Source of the DNA: Desulfurococcales archaeon
GTDB lineage: Archaea > Thermoproteota > Thermoprotei_A > Sulfolobales > NBVN01
Reading direction: 5' to 3'
DNA: 5,840 bases
Assembly (NCBI GenBank): GCA_027083115.1
Contig: JALWQN010000058.1
Location: 1 to 5,840 of the forward strand
Part shown: piece by piece, positions 1 through 4,729 of the stretch
How positions within the stretch are numbered: the stretch's first letter is position 1
Layout of the letters: each line of letters opens with the position of its first letter
Translations under genes and position numbers: made by a program
Notes under the pieces: model-generated
What the model saw: only the letters and a program-made list of their open reading frames with translations
Databases searched by the model: none
Told to the model about the DNA's origin: nothing

Positions 1-600
1 TTCATCAACCTTAGCTTTGGTTATGCTTTCTCTTGGAGCTGATTCTTTCGGTAGTGACTCAATAATTTTTAGGAGATCTGACCAATTACCTAAAATTCTG
101 CCTTCACTAAGGTTATAATGTCTCTTCAGGTTAGGTTTTCCTGTTATTATGTAGGAATAAAGATTGACGCTCTCCACTTCAGCTTTCTGATTCTCTAATA
201 TTACGTCTAAGTATTCCTGTGCTTTATGAAGAGGAAGCAGATACTTAAGGTGAGTTCCCCTAGGAAGTATGGGGGCATACTCCCTCAATAAGGGTTTAAA
301 GACCTTCTCGTATGGTATGTGTTTCCTAAGAGTTATTGATGCCTCAATTAACCCTATACCTGAAAGATTAGGTACCCCCAAAAAATTAAGGCCTCTCTTA
401 AGTAAGGTATTCATGAACTTCCATACAGTTGATGCATGCATGTTCATATCTAAAGCAACCTTCGTCACCTCAGGTATATAGTCATAGCTCTGTACTTGAG
501 CTATGAAGTCAATTAATGAAGGGTTTAAAAGACGCTCTAAGGATTGACGCTTTCTGCCTTTTTCTCTTAAGACGTTATTGCTTATGTTCTGGGAAGTCAA
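1..600 (-). CDS. Helix-turn-helix transcriptional regulator, C-terminus outside window
   Basis: An uninterrupted leftward frame of 200 codons runs from a TTG at 600 to the window edge, so the C-terminus is missing. After a basic, polar N-terminus (residues 1-25, including EKGRKRQ), residues 40-75 read like a DNA-binding helix-turn-helix: YIPEVTKVALDMN, then HASTVWKFMNTLLKRG as the likely recognition helix. Next comes LGVPNLSGIGLIEASITL (73-91), which looks like the first strand of an alpha/beta domain, broadly as in Lrp/AsnC-like regulators; I cannot assign a specific family or ligand. The TTG at 600 is preceded by AAGGGGT, with GGGG at 607-610, six bases away. An in-frame TTG at 651-649 would add 17 residues but would put the palindrome at 611-638 inside coding sequence, so I prefer 600. 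The gene diverges from the operon starting at 815. The palindrome over its promoter suggests that it represses itself. Confidence 0.75.
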   Translation of the reverse strand, partial: MTSQNISNNVLREKGRKRQSLERLLNPSLIDFIAQVQSYDYIPEVTKVALDMNMHASTVWKFMNTLLKRGLNFLGVPNLSGIGLIEASITLRKHIPYEKVFKPLLREYAPILPRGTHLKYLLPLHKAQEYLDVILENQKAEVESVNLYSYIITGKPNLKRHYNLSEGRILGNWSDLLKIIESLPKESAPRESITKAKVDE

Positions 601-610
601 ACCAAACCCC

Positions 611-638
611 TTAATAAATTTGTTAACAAACTTATTAA
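611..638. promoter_or_regulatory. 28-bp near-perfect palindrome, candidate operator
   Basis: Thirteen of 14 base pairs are symmetric about the point between 624 and 625. The core TTTGTTAACAAA (619-630) is perfect, the outer arms are TTAATAA and TTATTAA, and the only mismatch is 618 against 631. It lies 11 bases before the TTG start of the leftward regulator and overlaps that gene's probable TATA-like box (leftward TTTAATAAG, 639-631). A dimeric helix-turn-helix protein bound here would block transcription. That it is the operator for the neighbouring regulator is inference from position and symmetry. Confidence 0.6.
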
Positions 639-639
639 A
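631..639 (-). promoter_or_regulatory. TATA-like box of the leftward regulator
   Basis: Read leftward, the sequence is TTTAATAAG, centred about 35 bases before the TTG start at 600. An archaeal start site about 25 bases further on would fall near 609, giving a very short leader that begins close to the GGGG ribosome site. AT richness of the region makes the exact box uncertain. Confidence 0.35.
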
Positions 640-654
640 TTGTATTCTCAATCT

Positions 655-672
655 ATGTAAATATTTTTACAT
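655..672. promoter_or_regulatory. 18-bp palindrome, possible second operator
   Basis: ATGTAAA (655-661) and TTTACAT (666-672) are perfect inverted arms around TATT; 8 of 9 pairs match. The centre is 39 bp from the centre of the 611-638 palindrome, between the divergent regulator and the microprotein operon. Its right arm overlaps a further inverted pair, ACATTA (669-674) and TAATGT (689-694). The shared TGT/ACA theme is weak, so a common protein binding both sites is only a possibility. Confidence 0.4.
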
Positions 673-764
673 TAAGCTATAATTTAACTAATGTCAAGAA
701 TTACAAGCAGAACGGATTAATCTAACGCCAGTATTATTGCTCACTTTTTGTTCACCTTATAGAG

Positions 765-778
765 TTACTTAATTAATA
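765..778 (+). promoter_or_regulatory. Probable TATA-like box of the microprotein operon
   Basis: The AT-rich stretch TTACTTAATTAATA is the best TATA candidate before the ATG at 815. A start site about 25 bases downstream would fall near 797-800, just before the GGGTGA ribosome site at 801-806, giving a leader of about 15 bases. The rest of the 601-814 gap holds only the palindromes listed separately. Confidence 0.4.
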
Positions 779-814
779 CGGTGCTCAAATAATCTGTGAT
801 GGGTGAACCCAAAG

Positions 815-913
815 ATGTGTAGAGAATATAACTGCTTTAAAGCGTGCTTCCCCATAATTAGGGGGGAGCGTGTTCCCTACTCGCTGCCCAGTAATTTTGG
901 GTGCAGTGATTGA
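815..913 (+). CDS. Cysteine-rich microprotein of 32 residues
   Basis: The frame runs from ATG at 815 to TGA at 911-913 and encodes 32 residues starting MCREYNCFKAC and ending SNFGCSD. I do not recognise a family. Three features argue that it is a real gene: a strong archaeal ribosome site, GGGTGA at 801-806, lies eight bases before the ATG; its stop overlaps the TTG start of the next gene by four bases (910-913), a usual sign of translational coupling; and four of 32 residues are cysteine (C2, C7, C11, C30), which could bind zinc or an Fe-S cluster or form disulfides. The middle is basic with two prolines (PIIRGERVPYSLP). There is no membrane segment or signal peptide. It heads a three-gene operon with a winged-helix protein, so it could be a metal- or redox-sensitive partner of that protein. 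It could instead be a leader peptide whose translation controls the next gene, since two RNA hairpins lie in its frame. Confidence 0.65.
   Translation: MCREYNCFKACFPIIRGERVPYSLPSNFGCSD
841..874 (+). other. Predicted RNA hairpin inside the microprotein frame
   Basis: AGCGTGCTTCCCC (841-853) can pair with GGGGGAGCGTGTT (862-874) over 13 consecutive positions, counting four or five G-U wobbles, around the loop ATAATTAG. The inner part has four G-C pairs in a row and stands out from the AT-rich surroundings. It may be an RNA control element or a side effect of coding sequence. Confidence 0.4.
884..906 (+). promoter_or_regulatory. Predicted hairpin covering the ribosome site of the next gene
   Basis: CCCA (887-890) can pair with TGGG (898-901), extended by CTG (884-886) with CAG (904-906) across a two-base bulge; the loop is seven bases. 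The right arm contains GGGTG (899-903), the ribosome site six bases before the TTG at 910. Ribosomes translating the microprotein would open this hairpin, which would couple the two genes. Confidence 0.4.
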
Positions 914-1356
914 GTGAGGATAGGCTTAAGCGTATCGAGGATATGCTTAGTAAACTGTATGCTAGATTAGAGCGTATTGAGTCCTTAATACTTACTGTTT
1001 ATCCCGATCCCGTTATGGAGGTGGCCCTAGAGCTCACCTTAAATTATACCCAACCTGTTTATAGGGTTGTTAAAGTAGCTAGGAAGATTTTAGCCCTAGA
1101 GAGGAAGCTGGGCTCTCGAGACCCTATAGCTAGAGCTATAATTGAAGTTCTAGCCATGAGTAATAAATGGTTAAGCATTAGTGAAGTGACTAGGGAGGTA
1201 AGGAGGCTTAGAGGTTCGGCATCCAGGAGAATAATTTCTGAAAGAATTAAGGAATTAGCTAAGGTCAATGTCTTACAGATTCAGCAAGTAGGTAAGAAAA
1301 AGCTCGTTAAATTGGTCGTTAAAGAAAAACCAGGGAAGGCGGACGTAAGTGACTAA
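910..1356 (+). CDS. Coiled-coil plus winged-helix DNA-binding protein
   Basis: This 148-residue protein starts with a heptad-like charged helix (about residues 3-30, DRLKRIEDMLSKLYARLERI), typical of a dimerising coiled coil. A middle helical stretch follows (35-68). The C-terminal part (about 72-137) fits a winged helix: a first helix ARAIIEVLAMSN, then WLSISEVTREVRRL, a serine- and arginine-rich recognition helix SASRRIISERIKELAKV (103-119), and a basic wing VGKKKLVKLVV. It is therefore probably a DNA-binding regulator; its target and signal cannot be read from sequence. The TTG start has GGGTG six bases upstream and overlaps the microprotein stop (910-913). Its own end overlaps the next gene by eight bases (1349-1356), so the three genes are almost certainly one transcript. 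No cysteines are present, so any metal or redox sensing would have to come from the microprotein. Confidence 0.85.
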   Translation: MSEDRLKRIEDMLSKLYARLERIESLILTVYPDPVMEVALELTLNYTQPVYRVVKVARKILALERKLGSRDPIARAIIEVLAMSNKWLSISEVTREVRRLRGSASRRIISERIKELAKVNVLQIQQVGKKKLVKLVVKEKPGKADVSD

Positions 1357-1636
1357 CTTAGCTAGAAAATTGAGCGGAGTAATTACGTTACTTTATGTAG
1401 TAAAAGCAATAACAGAATTAGTTTTTTGGATAAGCAGCACGTATGTCAGTGTGAAGATATGGTGGTGGTTCTCTAAATCTAGAGAGTTAAGACATTTTAA
1501 GAAAACGCTTAAGATTTCGAACCTACCAAAGAACTTATATGATTCGCTAGTTAATGAATACAGGATGGCGTTAACTAGTGTCTTTCCACAAATTTCATTG
1601 GAGTCAATGATTAAGAAGCTAATTAAATCAAGGTGA
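1349..1636 (+). CDS. Small membrane-associated protein of unknown function
   Basis: This 95-residue protein starts at a GTG inside the end of the winged-helix gene. Residues 10-41 are strongly hydrophobic and aromatic, ending YVSVKIWWWF, but contain K19 and E23, so this is either one long membrane helix or an amphipathic helix lying at the membrane. The rest is soluble and basic: KSRELRHFKKTLKI (43-56), then NLPKNLYDSLVNEYRMALTS (58-77), which reads as a helical pair, and a lysine-rich end MIKKLIKSR. I do not recognise the family. Being last in an operon with a winged-helix protein suggests that it may tether or signal to that protein at the membrane, but this is only inference. The gap to the next gene is 57 bases and contains a likely separate promoter, so the operon probably ends here. 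Confidence 0.7.
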   Translation: MTNLARKLSGVITLLYVVKAITELVFWISSTYVSVKIWWWFSKSRELRHFKKTLKISNLPKNLYDSLVNEYRMALTSVFPQISLESMIKKLIKSR

Positions 1637-1666
1637 TCCTGCTATCTCATGTTAAGCAATAATTAA

Positions 1667-1678
1667 AGAGTTTTAATC
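1667..1678 (+). promoter_or_regulatory. TATA-like box of the glycosyltransferase gene
   Basis: AGAGTTTTAATC, with a purine-rich AATTAAAG just before it that could serve as BRE, is centred about 22 bases before the TTG at 1694. With no purine-rich ribosome site between it and the start, the mRNA is probably leaderless, beginning at or next to the TTG. The nearby T-rich CTTTCCTT (1678-1685) could also help end the preceding transcript. Confidence 0.45.
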
Positions 1679-1693
1679 TTTCCTTAAATTAGC

Positions 1694-2776
1694 TTGTCTC
1701 AGGGGATAGTCATTAAGGTATTGGTTGTTCTCATGAATAAGGACGAACAGTTAGGTTTAAGAAGGGCTATAGAGTCACTTACTTCTCAGAAGGGCATAAA
1801 AATTTGTGAGGACTTCCACGTTCTTGTGATGGACGGAGGATCTGAAGATGGATCTAGGGAAGTAGTTTATTCCTTCAGTAAGTTATACCCCTGCATAACT
1901 TTTAGAGTCCAGAAATTCTTAGGTGGTGTCGGACCCGCAAGAATTGAGGTAGTTAGGTATGCGCTTGATAATAAATATGATCTTATTGTTTGGGGGGATT
2001 CAGGAAACGAATACGGTTCAGAATACTTAAGGAATCTCATCGCCCTAGCAAAAAACAAAGAATGCGATGTCATTTCAGGATTCACGGTTGTTAAGGATGA
2101 TTCATTATGGTCAAGGCTCCTTTTCTGGTATCATATTTACCATCAGCTATTTGGTTTGGTTAGGAAGAAACATGCTCCAGGAAACAATAAGCTCGTTAAA
2201 TCAAGTGTTTACGATAAGGTAGTGTACTTACCCACCTCAAGAAGTGATGACTTCTTCTTTAGTTTCTTAGCTAGTGAAAAAGGTGTAAAATTTTGTCATT
2301 CGAGCAACGCGGTGATTAAAGTATCTATGCCAAAAAAGTTCAAGGATGTTTTAGGCTGGGAAAGAGCTAGGGTTAAAGGGCTAATTGAGGGTTACTATAT
2401 ATTAGGTAAGGGATTACCTCCTATACTTCCTTTATGGTTTGCTTACTCATTAGCTCCAGCAATATTTTTTGGTCTAATCTATCTCCTAATCGTGGGTACC
2501 TCACCCTATATATTCGCTATATTGGGTGGCTTAACAGCTCTTTATATGCTTGGTATGGGTTTAGTAAGTATAAAGTTAAATTCGCTAATTAAAAAGGCTT
2601 ATGAAAGGCCTTTCCCAATGCAGGAAATAGTAGCTTTGGTAGGGATGTACATTCATTCAGTACTGACCGTATACTACACAGCAAAATACTTACTAGCGCT
2701 TAGGAAGAAATCCCGCGAGCTGAGGAATAAGGCTAGGGAGATTTTGAAAACTTTTGATTTCTCAGAGAGTTTTTAA
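1694..2776 (+). CDS. Family 2 glycosyltransferase with C-terminal membrane helices
   Basis: This 360-residue protein has a GT-A fold N-terminal domain of glycosyltransferase family 2. The first strand is KVLVVLMNKDE (8-18). The nucleotide-sugar motif DGGSEDGS is at 47-54, and the place of the metal-binding DxD holds WGDSGNE (100-106), with D102 but no second Asp at the usual spacing. The likely catalytic-base region is RSDDFFF (183-189), and an acceptor-side motif GWERARVKG is at 221-229. Three hydrophobic helices follow at about 244-267, 271-293 and 312-336, then a basic tail (KKSRELRNKAREI), so the enzyme sits on the membrane with its active site probably in the cytoplasm. Such enzymes transfer a sugar from a nucleotide donor to a lipid carrier or growing glycan; donor and acceptor are not visible here. 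The neighbours give no glycan context. The TTG start lacks a ribosome site and fits a leaderless message from the TATA-like box at 1667-1678. Confidence 0.85.
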   Translation: MSQGIVIKVLVVLMNKDEQLGLRRAIESLTSQKGIKICEDFHVLVMDGGSEDGSREVVYSFSKLYPCITFRVQKFLGGVGPARIEVVRYALDNKYDLIVWGDSGNEYGSEYLRNLIALAKNKECDVISGFTVVKDDSLWSRLLFWYHIYHQLFGLVRKKHAPGNNKLVKSSVYDKVVYLPTSRSDDFFFSFLASEKGVKFCHSSNAVIKVSMPKKFKDVLGWERARVKGLIEGYYILGKGLPPILPLWFAYSLAPAIFFGLIYLLIVGTSPYIFAILGGLTALYMLGMGLVSIKLNSLIKKAYERPFPMQEIVALVGMYIHSVLTVYYTAKYLLALRKKSRELRNKAREILKTFDFSESF

Positions 2777-2812
2777 TTACGTTTTAGAAATAAGCTCAGG
2801 GGTTAGAGTTAA

Positions 2813-3487
2813 GTGGTTAGCTTAACCGCTATAGGAATAAGTAAGGATTTTGCTGCGTCAATTATTGATTATGCAGAAGAAGTTTTAGGTATTGTGCATG
2901 GTCTTAGGCATGGGATCAATTTGCTTAATTCAATGAATTCAGGTGAGGCTATGCGGGAGCTTGCAAACGCTATTAAATCGGACACTAAAGCTGATGCGAT
3001 GAGGAGAGAAATACTAATCACATTAACTAGTGTGAGAGGAGGTTACGTAAGGGAGAGGGTTGCTCGCCTTGTAAGAAGGCTTGACTTAGTTTCTGAGCAG
3101 GCAAAAGAGGCTGCTAGGGATTTAACGCTTATCCCTTACCTTGAGCTACCTTCAGATATAAAAGATGTGATTGACTCATTAAGTCAGGACGTTCATGAAA
3201 GCGTGAAAGCACTGACTAAGTCCTTAGCAGCCCTAATGTATGACCAGCCTGACGAAGCCATAAAGTACACAAGAATTGTTGAGGAGTTAGAAGAGGACGC
3301 TGATAAAGCGTTCCTTGCAGGGAAGAGGCTGCTGATAAAATACGGTAATAAGGTCAGTAACCCAGCAATAATCTTAATGCTCTTTAACTTCATGCAGTCA
3401 TTAGAGAACGTCACGGATTATTCGGAGGACGCAGGTGATTACATAAGGACCTTAGCCATTAGGGAGAAAGGTGAAGGCGCGGACTAA
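2813..3487 (+). CDS. DUF47/PhoU-like protein, probable PiT partner
   Basis: This 224-residue all-helical protein has the length and pattern of the DUF47 family (PhoU-like, TIGR00153 type). Repeated acidic metal-binding motifs are visible: KSDTKADAMRREI (55-67), VEELEEDADKAF (156-167), and the family's closing signature SLENVTDYSEDAGDYI (196-211). In PhoU-like folds, these Glu/Asp clusters hold metal ions in two three-helix bundles. The protein is cytoplasmic. DUF47 proteins are usually encoded directly beside PiT transporters and are thought to control their activity; here the PiT gene is next door but convergent. The GTG start has GGGGTTA (2799-2805) seven bases upstream. The stop TAA (3485-3487) overlaps the PiT stop on the other strand, leaving no separate terminator. 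The role as transporter regulator is family knowledge; nothing in this sequence tests it. Confidence 0.9.
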   Translation: MVSLTAIGISKDFAASIIDYAEEVLGIVHGLRHGINLLNSMNSGEAMRELANAIKSDTKADAMRREILITLTSVRGGYVRERVARLVRRLDLVSEQAKEAARDLTLIPYLELPSDIKDVIDSLSQDVHESVKALTKSLAALMYDQPDEAIKYTRIVEELEEDADKAFLAGKRLLIKYGNKVSNPAIILMLFNFMQSLENVTDYSEDAGDYIRTLAIREKGEGAD

Positions 3488-4659
3488 AGAAGCATTAAAG
3501 CATAATACAAGAAAGCTGTTAAGCCTGCGGAGACAGGGATAGCTAAACCCCACGTCGCAAATATCTTAATGACCGTTTTTAAGTTAACGGTTTTATACCC
3601 CGAAGCAAGACCAACGCCAGCAACCGAGCCCACAATGGCCTGAGTTGTTGAGACAGGTATTCCTAAGCGAGTCATTATTAGGACGGAGAGAGCGCATGAG
3701 AGCTGAGCTGTAAAGGCCGACGTATAGGTTAACGTAGTTATTTCTTCACCGATTGTGCCAACAACCCTATGTCCCCATGTTGCAATTCCTACAGCTATAC
3801 CTAAAGCAGATAAAAGAAGCGCTAAAGGCATCACCCCCACATTACTGCGGAGGTTCCCAGACATCAGGAAAACGTTTATGGCTGTTAGCGGTCCCGCAGC
3901 CTTCCCCACATCGTTAGCGCCGTGGCTGAAAGCAACTGACGCCATAGCGATAATCATTAGGACCCTAATCACTTCTTCAACACCTCCCTTCCTCCCTAAC
4001 ACAACCCTCCTGCTATACCACCATAGCAGGATACCAAAGACCAAACCTATAATGATGGAGTAACTCACAGAAGTTATTAGCCCACCAGCTCTGCCAGCTT
4101 TATAGAGTAGGAGGAATGAAGCGGACGATGTGAGGATAAGTGCTGAAGAACCTGCAACTATGGGCAAGCGCTTGAAGGAGTAAAACATCTTTCCATAGGT
4201 TTTCAGTAATGTTAGGGCTAAACCTGCTGAGAAGAAAGGTAATATAATCCATGAAATAAATATCCTGGTTAAACTACTCCATTCAACTCCCTCACCTCCT
4301 AATGATATGAGGCCGAAGGTCATTAAGCTAATCACTATCCCGACAGTTACAGGCATCGGCACTTTAGCGATTGAAGAAATAAGCTCCATAATGGCTGTAG
4401 CTAGTAAGGCAGCGATCATTCCAGTAATAATTACTTTAGGGTTCGTGATTAGGGCAGTATTAGCTATTCCCTTCATCATGGTTTTAGATATGTAGGGGCC
4501 GAAGAGCATGGCCCCAGTGAAGTCTGACACTGCAGCAATAATTAATGCCTTCCTTAACGGTACAAGTTTAGCGCCTACAGCCGTACCTATCATGTCTGCA
4601 GCGTTATTGGAGCCGTCCGTCCACATAAGGAAAAAAGCTGCAGCAACCCCGATCAACAA
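3484..4659 (-). CDS. pit: PiT-family inorganic phosphate transporter
   Basis: This 391-residue hydrophobic protein has the inverted-repeat pattern of PiT (PF01384) cation-coupled phosphate transporters of the cell membrane. The first repeat carries DGSNNAADMIGTAVGAK (15-31) and a worn PMPVTVGIVISLM (101-113). The second repeat carries FSHGANDVGKAAGPL (244-258), GIATWGHRVVGTIGEEI (291-307) and the very typical GIPVSTTQAIVGSVAGVG (333-350). Between the repeats lies a loop with basic residues (about 155-165 and 217-230). Relative to the canonical GANDAAN signature, repeat 1 has Asn19 where Asp is expected and Asp22 where Asn is expected, and repeat 2 has Lys253 in place of Asn, so substrate or coupling ion could differ; some PiT relatives move sulfate. 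The TTG at 4659 leaves the first membrane helix short, and the frame stays open upstream to 4683 (LLQFLW), with CTG at 4677 a possible start. It ends tail-to-tail with the DUF47 gene, its probable functional partner. Confidence 0.9.
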   Translation of the reverse strand: MLIGVAAAFFLMWTDGSNNAADMIGTAVGAKLVPLRKALIIAAVSDFTGAMLFGPYISKTMMKGIANTALITNPKVIITGMIAALLATAIMELISSIAKVPMPVTVGIVISLMTFGLISLGGEGVEWSSLTRIFISWIILPFFSAGLALTLLKTYGKMFYSFKRLPIVAGSSALILTSSASFLLLYKAGRAGGLITSVSYSIIIGLVFGILLWWYSRRVVLGRKGGVEEVIRVLMIIAMASVAFSHGANDVGKAAGPLTAINVFLMSGNLRSNVGVMPLALLLSALGIAVGIATWGHRVVGTIGEEITTLTYTSAFTAQLSCALSVLIMTRLGIPVSTTQAIVGSVAGVGLASGYKTVNLKTVIKIFATWGLAIPVSAGLTAFLYYALMLL

Positions 4660-4711
4660 CCATAAGAACTGAAGCAGCTTAATCCCCTATTACATGAGAA
4701 GGACAGAATAC

Positions 4712-4720
4712 ATTAATAAA
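4712..4720 (-). promoter_or_regulatory. Possible TATA-like box of the PiT gene
   Basis: Read leftward, TTTATTAAT lies in the 70-bp gap after the upstream gene on the same strand. A start about 25 bases further on would be near 4690, just before TAGGGGATT (4689-4681), which resembles a ribosome site. This would let PiT be expressed apart from the Nmad3-like gene, although readthrough from that gene is also possible. Confidence 0.35.
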
Positions 4721-4729
4721 TAATTATTT

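Noticed and set aside
269..481. Rightward 70-codon frame
   Set aside because: It lies wholly opposite the leftward regulator, has no ribosome site, and its protein looks like no domain, so it is a shadow frame.
162..551. Direct repeat GATTGACGCT at 162-171 and 542-551
   Set aside because: Two ten-base copies inside the same coding gene in unrelated protein contexts, with no further copies; probably chance.
750..808. GTTCACC (750-756) paired with GGTGAAC (802-808)
   Set aside because: A seven-base inverted match 45 bases apart; the left copy is upstream of the likely transcript start, so RNA pairing is unlikely and chance is sufficient.
800..811. TGGGT-GA-ACCCA inverted repeat as operator or hairpin
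   Set aside because: Only five pairs with a two-base centre, too tight for an RNA loop; the GGGTGA within it is better explained as the ribosome site.
795..913. Box C/D-type small RNA
   Set aside because: TGATGG at 797-802 is close to a C box, but no CTGA D box follows at a suitable distance, and coding evidence is stronger.
2770..2790. T-rich stretch after the glycosyltransferase as a terminator
   Set aside because: The T-run is short and overlaps the stop codon, and the same bases could serve as the next gene's TATA-like box; it cannot be assigned.
3755..4063. Rightward 102-codon frame opposite PiT
   Set aside because: It is proline- and threonine-rich, as expected for the reverse complement of membrane-protein codons; the PiT motifs on the other strand are unmistakable.
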